Origin: CAUTUX01 sp963542015
GTDB lineage: Bacteria; Bacillota; Clostridia; Christensenellales; CAG-917
Length of the DNA: 64,000 nt
NCBI GenBank assembly: GCA_963542015.1
Contig: CAUTUX010000003.1
Span: forward strand, 1-64,000
Direction of reading: 5' to 3'
The notes under the pieces were generated by a model. The model ran no database searches and was not told the DNA's origin. It worked only from the letters and a program-made list of their open reading frames with translations. The position numbers and the translations under genes were made by a program. Shown one piece after another: positions 54,001-62,007 of the stretch (position 1 is its first letter; each line of letters begins with the position of its first letter).

Positions 54001-54107
54001 CAAAATTTAGTATTTTCATTCTTCGCATTTTTATAATCAACAAATAACCAACGACCTTCTCTGACGGCTTGTGCAATTAATTCTGTTTTGGCACTTTCCT
54101 GTTCCAC
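51066..54107 (-). CDS. SF1 helicase with C-terminal nuclease-like domain
   Basis: About 1013 residues from GTG 54107, which has GGAG 6 nt upstream (a TTG at 54119 is in frame). The N-terminus, 'AVREGRWLFVDYKNAKNENTKFWIFI', resembles a WYL-type sensing strand. The UPF1-like motor has GPPGTGKT (about 350), 'LVIMDEASQCQPA', 'LLVGDENQLSP', 'LKYHYRCCKKIIGF', 'KTIHEVQGGEEDVVLLSMS' and 'LNNVAITRAKKKLII'. The C-terminal ~130 residues ('QEFDIILYNKEKEPKICIELNGPEHY', then 'KVEICKAKGIEICAV') fit a DUF2726/Vsr-like nuclease fold. It lies between a small RNA and a tRNA gene, a typical place for acquired defence genes. Confidence 0.9.
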   Translation of the reverse strand: MEQESAKTELIAQAVREGRWLFVDYKNAKNENTKFWIFINNINVEQKSFAATELNIKNEIKTNCTIYFEKIQKVEICEFITPREVSSELIETLEECTWLNSYNNGKGVLNYYRECYRMDIDLSQKNAIMIEGIDISTLKNQQKYKLNDEQAKQLVEHIYNYHKGNNREFKNCLLGINELSLEVNGKLYVLTYYKVTFNPKEKSLECDDRISFNTTVISGLYDTPKTTSILESINMHIEDFLNEDVETRIRIVQEALDIKDNCKQVKIDTQPKIMILEDCNKADLSVTYRTIEEKIQSDTLPKPLKSFFGMRHQEDKIIEPSIMILDKKVNTSQMRVIYNAMKNPVTFVQGPPGTGKTQTIINVILSAFYNDKTVLVCSANNNPVDGIANQLRYDQHSQGKLRYKDQNIPFPILRLGKKDVLKDAIQFISQMYDYSYHKKPIPEVLKSIKKQNDIENCELIKRLNEQEILEETIENIGRIKKLRTIFPYTKQGVIEKQIDAQMDKIADKKAIKNEEIGSLIRSIKTNATLESYLFFKSLEYINKLKEPEYARLISICKQPDSDERIRDFKDWINDEYNMRLLTAVFPIICTTNQSSQTIGTPKFMFDLVIMDEASQCQPAIALLPIAKAKSLLLVGDENQLSPITSISTRLNKKLKKKYNILDNFDFKDNSILNLMRKNDGLSKYILLKYHYRCCKKIIGFSNEMFYQNQLDLSYVSDDGEIGIVNIDNKGTSVENNLSIDEAQNIVDDIKRNQISKALIITPFRNQKNHINKLLKREGISDVVCKTIHEVQGGEEDVVLLSMSISKKTTRSAYEWLATSKELNNVAITRAKKKLIIYIDLEAQEALKNKSGKVNYLDRLVEYIKKNGNCEKGNEYQHEKIGKSNGSINEDKFYATLKQFCTCNPDYFVKRNVNVADLFKDDENMQKEQQEFDIILYNKEKEPKICIELNGPEHYYDEATIKRDKHKVEICKAKGIEICAVKNEDAKDYITLCDIIMKLSTNAENNKYKYNSWA

Positions 54108-54135
54108 TATAATCTCCAATGGCTATTATTTTATT

Positions 54136-54210
54136 TGGCACTCCCGACGGGAATCGAACCCATAACGGTCCCTTAGGAGGGGACTGTTATATCCATTTAA
54201 CTACGGAAGC
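54136..54210 (-). tRNA. tRNA-Arg(CCU)
   Basis: 75 nt including an encoded CCA (54138-54136). The acceptor GCTTCCG pairs with CGGGAGT, the anticodon stem GTCCC/GGGAC encloses the loop CTCCTAA with anticodon CCT, and the T arm ATGGG-TTCGATT-CCCGT is normal. It reads AGG codons. The stop codon of the HAD gene (54213-54211) directly abuts the first base, so the tRNA is probably cut from the GH3-HAD transcript. Confidence 0.95.
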
Positions 54211-55023
54211 TTATATATATGATTTTCGCACAGCAGAGATTATAGCTTTCTTTACAGTCATTTCTAACGAACTTCCATCAGTATAATCTGCTTTAACATA
54301 ACTGTCTATTCGTTTGTCGCCAAGCAGTTTTCTTTCAAGCGTCTTGTTATATTCTCCATAAACACCAATAGATGTACCCCCAGATTTTTTTATTAATGTC
54401 ATGCATGGAACATCAGTATCACTATCTCCAATGTATATAAAATTTGTTAGTGGCACATTGTAGTCATTATGATCCATGTTGTCATTAACAGAATTATCCA
54501 GTTCGTCAAAGACCCCCTTTGATATCCTAAATACATATTGTGTTTTGTTTGTATAATTTATTGCCCAGCTGGGCCATACGGCTTCTTCCTTTTTATAATA
54601 AAATGCTGAGGCATATATTTTATCAAAATATTTACTAATACTAGTTGCTTCAATAATTTCTTTTAGTCCTGATGAAATAATATAGTGCTGTATTTCGATG
54701 CTGTTACTTTCACCATAATCATTAATTCTTTCAAACCAAGTATCCACGCCATCAAAAAATTTAATTTTTTTTCCAAGTGATTCTAAATATGGCTTTGTAA
54801 TTTTAAATCCGTTTTCTTTTGCCATTTCTATCATTTTATACATATACCCAAGATTGTTTTCTATTTTATTCGCAATAGAAAATTTATTTATTTCATTCCA
54901 AAATTCTGATGAAGATTGGTACCCAACATCATTAGAAAACCCTTGTACCTGCATTTCAACGGGGGTTAATGTCTTATCAAAATCATAACAGATTGCTATT
55001 CTGTTTTTATTTGGATATATCAT
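54211..55023 (-). CDS. HAD-family phosphatase
   Basis: 270 residues. Motif I is 'AICYDFDKTLTP' (D-x-D-x-T, about 11-22), motif II 'YIISSGLKEII', and motif III/IV 'FIYIGDSDTDVPCM'. The long cap between motifs I and II contains 'FFDGVDTWFERI'. The substrate is unknown; phosphoserine-phosphatase-like members have this look. Its start overlaps the GH3 stop (ATGA) and its stop touches the tRNA gene. Cytoplasmic. Confidence 0.88.
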   Translation of the reverse strand: MIYPNKNRIAICYDFDKTLTPVEMQVQGFSNDVGYQSSSEFWNEINKFSIANKIENNLGYMYKMIEMAKENGFKITKPYLESLGKKIKFFDGVDTWFERINDYGESNSIEIQHYIISSGLKEIIEATSISKYFDKIYASAFYYKKEEAVWPSWAINYTNKTQYVFRISKGVFDELDNSVNDNMDHNDYNVPLTNFIYIGDSDTDVPCMTLIKKSGGTSIGVYGEYNKTLERKLLGDKRIDSYVKADYTDGSSLEMTVKKAIISAVRKSYI

Positions 55024-57482
55024 CTTTTTTCTGTTTTCTTTTTTTCTTTGGCTTTCTTTATCTTTGCATTTAATATTCTAAATCCAGACTGAATAAGTCC
55101 CACAAAGATTAATGTAAAGCCTATAATTCTTACTCTGTTGCCCCATAGGCATAACCCCTTTGCAACATTTTCATGTAACAAACCAGCTGATGTCCCATTT
55201 AACGCTCTCAATGGCTGTTCCCATAATCCTTGGCGGAGAACAAGCTTTGTTGTGAAATCAGCATTCGGAATTGCCTTCTCAATAACCTTTGGTGCTGCCG
55301 AAAGAATAATCTTCCCAAACAGTGTCTTGCTCAAATCTCCCAAAGTAGATGACATTGTAAACTCTCCTCTCTTATACTTTGTGTTTTTAGGAAGTTCATT
55401 TCCATACAATTCTATAAAGTCTTTGTCTGGAATTTCTTTTGCATTTTTTAAATCATAATAAACGCTTCCAGAATCGAGAATATCACTTTTTACTGGTTCT
55501 GAATATGTGTTCAATTCAATCTCTTTTTTCAAAACAATGTCTCGAGATGATTTTCCAATTTGAATTTCATATTTTCCATTTAATGAAATAAATTTCCCTT
55601 CCGTTTTGCTGTAGTATGCAAATGCTCTATCATCAAGTTCAATGTGTACATCAACGCTTTCTCCAGCCTTTATAAATACTTTATCAAATCCTTTCAAATC
55701 CTTTTTGCATTTCAAAATCTTTGAATCTATCGCTCTTACATATACCTGAGGAATTTCATATGCGTCCACTTCACCCTTGTTTTTAATTTTAAATGATATT
55801 TTTAATCCCTCTATTTTTAAATCTGAATAATCAAATGTTGTATATGTCAATCCATGTCCAAATGGAAATCTTACTTCTTTCTCCGCTGCATCATAATATC
55901 TATATCCAACGAATAACCCCTCTCTGTATTCAACTGTTCTTGGTCCCATTGGAAAATACTTATGAACGATGTTATCTTCATATGATATCGGGTATGTTTC
56001 TGTTAATTTTCCAGATGGGGATTTTTTCCCATAAATTATATTGTATAGAGCTTCACCAACAGCTTCTCCACCTAATGAAGCATTCAATATTGACTTAACC
56101 TTTTCTGCCCATGGAAGTTCAACTGCAGATCCACCAAGAAGTACAACTGTAGCATTTGGGCATTTTTCAATAACTGCCTCGACCAATTTGTTGTGCGATG
56201 TTGGCAATTTCATATCTTTCCTATCCATTGCCTCGGCTTCAAAACTCGCTGGTAACCCAACAAATAACACCACCTGTTTCTTTGAGGATGCTGCGTTCAA
56301 TGCCTTTGCTAATTCTTCTTCATTGAGTTCTTCTTCATTTTCTTTATAAACTGGATAATATTCATATTTGCATTTTTTATTATCAAGTGCATCTATAAAA
56401 TTAACTACTTTTATTGGATTAATCTGTGATGATCCAGCTCCTTGATATCTAATATTTTTAGCCATTTCGCCAATAACTACTATTTCTTTATCTTCATTGA
56501 ATGGCAATATTTTTTCATCATTTTTTAAAAGTACAAATCCCTCTTCAGCAACTTCTCTGGCTACTTCGTGTGCCTTATCATATGAACACTCAACTATATG
56601 GTTTCTATCATCTGCAATTTTTAATGCCCACTCAATTATGTTTATAACAACATCATCAATTTCTTCAATAGTTATTTTCTTTTTTATGAGTGCCTTTTTT
56701 AATGTGTTCGTTGATACTATACCAGTAGATGGCATTTCAACATCACACTTTGCTTTAATCGCTGCTACCTTATCATTCATTGCATTCCAGTCTGTTACAA
56801 CAAATCCTTTAAACCCCCATTCCTTACGCAATATCTCATCCAACAATAACGCATTATCAGATGAATATACCCCATTAATTCTGTTGTATGAACACATGAT
56901 TGAATATGGTTGTGCCTTTATCGCTTCCTCAAATGCTGGCAAATATATTTCACGAAATGTCCTTTCATCAATAACAGCTGAAATTGACTGTCTTAGTCTT
57001 TCTTGGTTGTTTGCTGCAAAATGCTTTACACATGCTCCTGCGTGCATGCTTTGAACCCCTTCAATATATGAGCGTGCCAACTTTCCTGCAAGATATGGAT
57101 CTTCAGAAAAGTATTCAAAGTTTCTTCCGCACAACGCATCTCTCTTAATATTTGTTCCTGGTCCTAAAATGATATCTATTCCTTGATCCTTTGTTTGCTT
57201 TGCCAGCTCTTCACCAAGTTTTTTTATAAGCTTTAAATTCCATGTTGATGCCATACAAACTGCTGGCGGAAATGCGGTCGCTGGATATGAAGCTTTTAAA
57301 GCGACTGCTTCATCATCTTCGTTTTCTTTACGTACCCCGTGAGGACCATCTGCAAATACAATATTATTTAACCCCTTTTCCTTCACTTCCAGTGTATGCC
57401 AGTAGTCTACACCTGTCGTGAGGTCTAATTTTTCCTTTACTGTCAATTTTTGTAAAATTTCTCTTGCCTGTTCTGAATACAT
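55020..57482 (-). CDS. GH3 glycosidase with C-terminal membrane helix
   Basis: 820 residues. The GH3 N-domain: 'FADGPHGVRKE', 'FPPAVCMASTWNLKLIKKLG', 'GPGTNIKRDALCGRNFEYFSEDP', 'VKHFAANNQE', and 'GFVVTDWNAMND' with the nucleophile Asp. The GH3 C-domain and fibronectin type III domain ('VPFGHGLTYTTFDYSDL'-like 'RFPFGHGLTYTTF') follow to about residue 690. The last ~110 residues are unusual: 'LDSGSVYYDLKNAKEIP...' and a hydrophobic helix 'IIGFTLIFVGLIQSGFRIL' with a basic tail. No signal peptide, so it may sit on the inner membrane face. Probably a beta-glucosidase or beta-xylosidase; substrate not determined. Ribosome site GAGGGG. Confidence 0.92.
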   Translation of the reverse strand: MYSEQAREILQKLTVKEKLDLTTGVDYWHTLEVKEKGLNNIVFADGPHGVRKENEDDEAVALKASYPATAFPPAVCMASTWNLKLIKKLGEELAKQTKDQGIDIILGPGTNIKRDALCGRNFEYFSEDPYLAGKLARSYIEGVQSMHAGACVKHFAANNQERLRQSISAVIDERTFREIYLPAFEEAIKAQPYSIMCSYNRINGVYSSDNALLLDEILRKEWGFKGFVVTDWNAMNDKVAAIKAKCDVEMPSTGIVSTNTLKKALIKKKITIEEIDDVVINIIEWALKIADDRNHIVECSYDKAHEVAREVAEEGFVLLKNDEKILPFNEDKEIVVIGEMAKNIRYQGAGSSQINPIKVVNFIDALDNKKCKYEYYPVYKENEEELNEEELAKALNAASSKKQVVLFVGLPASFEAEAMDRKDMKLPTSHNKLVEAVIEKCPNATVVLLGGSAVELPWAEKVKSILNASLGGEAVGEALYNIIYGKKSPSGKLTETYPISYEDNIVHKYFPMGPRTVEYREGLFVGYRYYDAAEKEVRFPFGHGLTYTTFDYSDLKIEGLKISFKIKNKGEVDAYEIPQVYVRAIDSKILKCKKDLKGFDKVFIKAGESVDVHIELDDRAFAYYSKTEGKFISLNGKYEIQIGKSSRDIVLKKEIELNTYSEPVKSDILDSGSVYYDLKNAKEIPDKDFIELYGNELPKNTKYKRGEFTMSSTLGDLSKTLFGKIILSAAPKVIEKAIPNADFTTKLVLRQGLWEQPLRALNGTSAGLLHENVAKGLCLWGNRVRIIGFTLIFVGLIQSGFRILNAKIKKAKEKKKTEKR

Positions 57483-57687
57483 TCTCCCCTCTCAAAAATT
57501 ATATTATATATATTAATATTAAATATGAATTATTTCAATGCACCCTAGGTTTGGATTTAACTGCTTTAAGTAATACTTTTTAAATGTGAAGGCTGTTTTC
57601 TTCACTCTTAACCCCACATTTATTAGGGTTCCACCAAGCTTTATGGTGTTATGGCTTTAGTGTATATAGACCTCTTTTAGCTAACTT

Positions 57688-57723
57688 TTGTATATGGACT
57701 AAATACTGCACTTTAATATACAA
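57688..57723 (+). promoter_or_regulatory. inverted repeat upstream of mgsA-rex
   Basis: TTGTATAT (57688-57695) and ATATACAA (57716-57723), perfect 8-bp inverted arms with a 20-nt gap, 23 nt before mgsA. It resembles neither end of the classical Rex box fully, but the TTG...CAA ends fit. It could be an operator for Rex autoregulation. Confidence 0.4.
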
Positions 57724-57746
57724 TTAAAAGAAGTTGGAGACGAAAT

Positions 57747-58124
57747 ATGAAAATTGCACTAATAGCACATGATAAGAAAAAAGATGATATCATACAGCTC
57801 GCAAAAGATAACTATGATATTTTGAGTAAGCACACATTATACGCTACTGGAACCACTGGTGCTTTAATTGCCCAAGATACTGGATTAAAAATTATACGTA
57901 TGAAAAGTGGTCCTCTTGGAGGTGATCAACAAATTGGTTCAATGATAGCGGATGGAAAAATTGACGCCGTTATATTTTTGCGTGATCCTCTAACATCTCA
58001 ACCACATGAGCCAGATGTATCTGCTCTGTTAAGATTATGTGATGTTAAGTCAATCCCATTAGCTACAAATCTTTCTTCCGCAAAGTACCTGCTTCACGCA
58101 ATTAAGGATGAATTATATAAATGA
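57747..58124 (+). CDS. mgsA: methylglyoxal synthase
   Basis: 125 residues, a compact member of the family (usually 125-155). '[13 protein letters not shown]' opens the fold, '[11 protein letters not shown]' is the phosphate site, '[27 protein letters not shown]' contains the catalytic Asp in G-D-Q-Q-I-G, and '[13 protein letters not shown]' has the substrate His. It converts dihydroxyacetone phosphate to methylglyoxal, a phosphate-sensing glycolytic bypass. TTGGAG precedes ATG. Its end overlaps rex by 4 nt, so the two are coupled. Confidence 0.95.
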   Translation: MKIALIAHDKKKDDIIQLAKDNYDILSKHTLYATGTTGALIAQDTGLKIIRMKSGPLGGDQQIGSMIADGKIDAVIFLRDPLTSQPHEPDVSALLRLCDVKSIPLATNLSSAKYLLHAIKDELYK

Positions 58125-58756
58125 AAAATATCGATGAAGTTTCAAATGCAACTCTATTAAGATTGCCTCGCTATTTGAAATTTCTGCAAAACTTAGATAA
58201 GAAAAATGTACAGTTTGTATCATCCTCAGATATCGCTGATGGTCTCGCATTAAATGCTGTACAAGTCAGAAAAGATCTTGCTGTTGTTTCCATTACTGGA
58301 GGCAAACCAAAGGTGGGTTTTGACATTAAGGAACTCATTGCAGATATTGAGTCTTTTTTAGAGTATGACAATACGCATGACGCAATAATTGTTGGTGTTG
58401 GAGCTCTCGGAAAAGCGTTCCTAGGGTATAAGGGTTTTGACAAATATGGTCTAAATATCGTTGCTGGATTTGATGTCAATCCAGATATTTGCGGTACGAA
58501 TATAAGTTCAAAGCCTGTGCTTGATATATCTAAATTAAAAGATTATGTTCAACGCCTAAATATAAAGATAGGTATTATTGCCACTCCCAATAAGTTTGCA
58601 CAGTCAACTGTTGATCTCTTAATTGATTCAGGCATCAAGGCTATTTGGAATTTTGCCAATACACATATTGATGTTCCCAATGGTATAGAATTAAAAAACG
58701 AAGATCTTGCTGCATCTCTTGCGTTACTCAGCATTAAATTAAAAAGCGGTCATTAA
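58121..58756 (+). CDS. rex: redox-sensing repressor Rex
   Basis: 211 residues. The winged helix N-terminus '[14 protein letters not shown]', '[22 protein letters not shown]' is followed by the NAD(H) domain '[34 protein letters not shown]' and '[30 protein letters not shown]'. Rex leaves DNA when NADH/NAD+ rises and derepresses fermentation genes. The usual 'KPGVGYD' reads 'KPKVGFD'. It is coupled to mgsA, which suggests redox control of the methylglyoxal bypass. It overlaps the convergent maturase gene by 4 nt. Confidence 0.95.
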   Translation: MKNIDEVSNATLLRLPRYLKFLQNLDKKNVQFVSSSDIADGLALNAVQVRKDLAVVSITGGKPKVGFDIKELIADIESFLEYDNTHDAIIVGVGALGKAFLGYKGFDKYGLNIVAGFDVNPDICGTNISSKPVLDISKLKDYVQRLNIKIGIIATPNKFAQSTVDLLIDSGIKAIWNFANTHIDVPNGIELKNEDLAASLALLSIKLKSGH

Positions 58757-60114
58757 TTATCTAAAGAATCTGTTACCTGTATTCCTATAGCACATTCAAG
58801 TCTCTTCTTGAAAAGTTTGCATCCGAATTCATATATGCCGTTGATATCTCCGCTCTTGTGATATGCGTTCGCCATACATCCACCAGCACAAAACATTCTC
58901 GCCCAACATTCCTTGCACTCTTGTTTTGAATATACTGTTGTGTTTTTAAATCTGTCGCAAATGTCTTTTCTTTTAATACCGTCGTAAATGTTCCCTAGTA
59001 AATAATCCTTATCATCTAGGAACTGATGACACGGATATAAATCGCCTTGCGGGGTTACAGCCACATACTCAAATCCAGCACCACACCCGATTGTCCTTTT
59101 GTATATGCATGGACCATGTTGTAGATCAAGCATGTAATGATAAAATGTAAATTCACGATTTTCTTTTTTTGCCTTTATTATTTCATTTGCCAATTTATCA
59201 TACTGCTCAGCTATTAGATCAAAATCTTTTTCTTTTATCGCATATTCAGATTTATCATCAGTGACGACTGGCTCAAGACTTAATTCCTTAAATCCCAAAT
59301 CAAGCATATGTTTTATATCTTCAAAGAAATCAAGGTTGTTTGCAGTATATGTTCCCCTAATGTAATACCCCTTATGTTCTCTTTTGTCAGCAAGCCTTTT
59401 AAAATTCTTCACTACTTTATCATAGCTTCCAGAACCAGACACACTTTTCCTAAAGTGATCATGAATGTGTTTTCTGCCGTCTAGGCTCAGCACTACATTG
59501 TGGCATTCTTTATTTAGGTAATCTATAATTTCGTCATTTATTAACATTCCATTTGTGGTTAATGTAAATCTAAAGTTTTTATTCGCATCCTTTTCAATTT
59601 TTCTAGCGTACTCAATTGTTCCCTTACATACATCCCAATTTAATAAGGGCTCACCACCAAAAAAATCAACTTCAAGATTATGTCTTCCTTTAGAATTCTC
59701 AATTAAAAAATCTATAGAACGCTTTGCTGTACTGAGACTCATAATGCATTCCTTGCCATGATACTCACTCGCTTTTGCAAAGCAATAACTACAATTCAAA
59801 TTACATGTTGTTGCCACATGTAGACACATCGCCTTTATGCTCTGAGACTTGTTTAAAATTTTACCCACATCAACAACTAGGTCTTCTGTGTATAGCTGTC
59901 TGCTTTTAATAAGATTTGTTACATAGTCATAACAGCTTTTTATTTCATCTATATTTTCATTTGGAAATTTTTCAGAAACAAGTTCGATTAACTCATTACG
60001 ATCATAATTTTTATACTCTTGAATTAAAAAAAGAGCCACATCGTCAACGACATGAACAGAAGCACTTGCAGGGTCAACTACAATTACTAAATCATTAAAT
60101 TTAAAATGGTGCAT
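58753..60114 (-). CDS. SCIFF radical SAM maturase
   Basis: 453 residues. The N-terminal ~90 residues are a peptide-recognition (RRE-like) segment with 'VVDPASASVHVVDDVALFLI'. The radical SAM site is 'CNLNCSYCFAKASEYHGKECIMS' (C-x3-C-x2-C), then 'VDFFGGEPLLNWD', 'FTLTTNG' and 'VVLSLDGRKHIHD'. The C-terminal SPASM domain contains 'GCGAGFEYVAVTPQGDLYPCHQF' and 'CKECWARMFCAGGCMANAYHKSG' with auxiliary cluster cysteines. It installs thioether crosslinks in the SCIFF peptide encoded 6 nt upstream. This pair is nearly universal in Clostridia. Confidence 0.96.
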   Translation of the reverse strand: MHHFKFNDLVIVVDPASASVHVVDDVALFLIQEYKNYDRNELIELVSEKFPNENIDEIKSCYDYVTNLIKSRQLYTEDLVVDVGKILNKSQSIKAMCLHVATTCNLNCSYCFAKASEYHGKECIMSLSTAKRSIDFLIENSKGRHNLEVDFFGGEPLLNWDVCKGTIEYARKIEKDANKNFRFTLTTNGMLINDEIIDYLNKECHNVVLSLDGRKHIHDHFRKSVSGSGSYDKVVKNFKRLADKREHKGYYIRGTYTANNLDFFEDIKHMLDLGFKELSLEPVVTDDKSEYAIKEKDFDLIAEQYDKLANEIIKAKKENREFTFYHYMLDLQHGPCIYKRTIGCGAGFEYVAVTPQGDLYPCHQFLDDKDYLLGNIYDGIKRKDICDRFKNTTVYSKQECKECWARMFCAGGCMANAYHKSGDINGIYEFGCKLFKKRLECAIGIQVTDSLDN

Positions 60115-60120
60115 TAAAAA

Positions 60121-60264
60121 TTATTTATTTTTATTCTCGCAATTTTGGTTTGCAACACCGCATGATGTTTTGCATGCTGACTGACATGATGTTTGGCACT
60201 CACCGCATCCGCCAGTTGTTTTTGTTGCTTCAAGATTTTTTGTTTTAATGGTTACTATTTTCAT
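60121..60264 (-). CDS. SCIFF ribosomal peptide precursor
   Basis: 47 residues. The N-terminus is 'MKIVTIKTKNLEATKTTGG', then six cysteines at positions 20, 23, 27, 31, 35 and 42 in 'CGECQTSCQSACKTSCGVA' plus 'NC', the 'six cysteines in forty-five' layout. GAGGAG lies 9 nt before ATG. The neighbouring maturase forms Cys-to-Thr thioether links. The role of the mature peptide is unknown. Typical length and spacing. Confidence 0.95.
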   Translation of the reverse strand: MKIVTIKTKNLEATKTTGGCGECQTSCQSACKTSCGVANQNCENKNK

Positions 60265-60335
60265 AATCTATAACTCCTCACTGATGTTTATACTCTATAC
60301 TTTTTCTCTTTCATGTGTCAAATTCAGCATTTATT

Positions 60336-61931
60336 TTACATCAATCCTGAAACAGCTAAAGTGTTTGGATCTATATACATTTTCTCTGCATTAGGCACTT
60401 TTGGCAACCCAGGCATTAACAACATTTTCCCACTTATTACCACTATAAAGTTTGAACCTGTTTTTTCAATTATATCATTTACTTCAAATACGAAATTTTC
60501 AGGTGCTCCTAGTAACTTGGCATTATGGCTAAATGAGTACTGTGTTTTTGCTATACAAACATATTGACCACTGTTCTCTATTTTATTTAATTTAGCTTCT
60601 GCTGTTTCGGAATATTTAATATCTGACGCTCCGTAAAGTTTAGTTACTATTTTAAAAATTTTGTCCTTAATACTGTCTTCCATTTTATAAACATAATTAA
60701 TATTCGTTGGCTTCATACTTTTCAAAACTGCTTCTGCAAGTTTGGTACATCCTGACGGACCGTCAGAAAATGCCATTGAAGGCATACATACTGCACCATT
60801 TTTTTTACATAATTGCATTACAGTATCAATTTCATCTGATGTGTCTGTAGGGAATTTATTTATTGCGACGACTGGATTCACTCCAAACTGTTTTAAATTT
60901 TTAATATGTCTTTTTACATTTTCAAATCCCTTTACGATGTCGTCTTCACCGTTGTATTTAATGCCTCTGATTGTAACTACTAATACGACAGCTTCTGGAG
61001 CAATCTCCATTTCTCTGCACTTAATATCTAAAAATTTTTCGCCACCAAGTTCTGAACCGAATCCAGCTTCAGTGACTACTATATCGGCATGTGCCAATGC
61101 TTCTCTTGTTGCCAGTATACTGTTGCATCCGTGTGCAATATTTGCAAAAGGTCCACAATGTATATATGCGGGAGTTTTATATATACTTTGAGTAAGGTTG
61201 GGACGAATTGCCTGTTTTAATAATATTGCCATTGCTTCTTCTGCCTTAATATCTTTAGCATATATTTTTTTACCCTTATCATCATAAGCTATAAGAATAT
61301 TTCCTAATCTTGTTTTTAAATTTTCAAATGATGTTGCTAAAGCAAGTATTGCCATGATTTCACTTGCTGCAGTTATGGTAAAGTGCTCTTCCCTTCCTAT
61401 CTCTTCCGTTTGATGTATATCAACTCTTCTTAGAGCTCTATCATTCACATCAAGACACCTTGAAAAGATTACTTCCTTTATGTTCAACTGATTCCCTTGA
61501 AATATATGATTATCAATCATGGCTGAGAGTAGATTGTTAGCTGCGGTTACTGCGTGAAAGTCTCCAGTAAAATGCAAATTGATTTCTTCCATTGGCAATA
61601 CTTGAGAATACCCACCTCCGCATGCTCCTCCTTTAATACCAAACACAGGTCCCAACGATGGTTCCCTTAATGTAAGAGCTACGGACTGTTTCATTTTTGC
61701 CAAGGCGTCAGCAAGTCCAATTGCTACAGTTGTCTTCCCCTCACCAAATGGTGTGGGATTCATCGCTGTAACTAAAATCAATTTTCCCTTAATAGGCTTA
61801 TCTGTTATTTTTACCTTTGCTATATAATTACCATAAGTTTCCAGTTCATCTTTTGAATAACCTAATTTTGTTGCTATCTTAGATATCTCAGTAAGCTTTG
61901 TTTCTTGTGCTATCTCTATATCGCTTTTCAT
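60336..61931 (-). CDS. fhs: formate-tetrahydrofolate ligase
   Basis: 531 residues, slightly shorter than the usual 550-560. 'ILVTAMNPTPFGEGKTTVAIGLADAL' has the P-loop-like ATP site (about 52-77), 'LREPSLGPVFGIKGGACGGGYSQVLPMEEINLHFTGD' is the family signature, and 'DFHAVTAANNLLSAMIDNHI', 'HCGPFANIAHGCNS' and 'EAGFGSELGGEKF' follow. It makes 10-formyl-THF from formate and ATP, for purines or acetogenic/glycine metabolism. It ends 71 nt before SCIFF. AGAGGT precedes ATG. Confidence 0.96.
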   Translation of the reverse strand: MKSDIEIAQETKLTEISKIATKLGYSKDELETYGNYIAKVKITDKPIKGKLILVTAMNPTPFGEGKTTVAIGLADALAKMKQSVALTLREPSLGPVFGIKGGACGGGYSQVLPMEEINLHFTGDFHAVTAANNLLSAMIDNHIFQGNQLNIKEVIFSRCLDVNDRALRRVDIHQTEEIGREEHFTITAASEIMAILALATSFENLKTRLGNILIAYDDKGKKIYAKDIKAEEAMAILLKQAIRPNLTQSIYKTPAYIHCGPFANIAHGCNSILATREALAHADIVVTEAGFGSELGGEKFLDIKCREMEIAPEAVVLVVTIRGIKYNGEDDIVKGFENVKRHIKNLKQFGVNPVVAINKFPTDTSDEIDTVMQLCKKNGAVCMPSMAFSDGPSGCTKLAEAVLKSMKPTNINYVYKMEDSIKDKIFKIVTKLYGASDIKYSETAEAKLNKIENSGQYVCIAKTQYSFSHNAKLLGAPENFVFEVNDIIEKTGSNFIVVISGKMLLMPGLPKVPNAEKMYIDPNTLAVSGLM

Positions 61932-61995
61932 ATGTACCTCTTCTCTAAATTGTACTTTATTATTTCTTTTATTTTAAGAGTTTCTTTTTAATGCT

Positions 61996-62007
61996 TATAA
62001 TAAATAC
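61996..62007 (+). promoter_or_regulatory. -10 element, predicted leaderless start
   Basis: TATAAT (61996-62001) followed by six bases and ATG 62008. There is no Shine-Dalgarno. A TG lies one base off the extended -10 position, and no convincing -35 is seen. Confidence 0.55.

Noticed and set aside
54107..54119. TTG 54119 as start of the second helicase
   Set aside because: The GGAG that would serve as ribosome site lies after it and is correctly spaced for GTG 54107.
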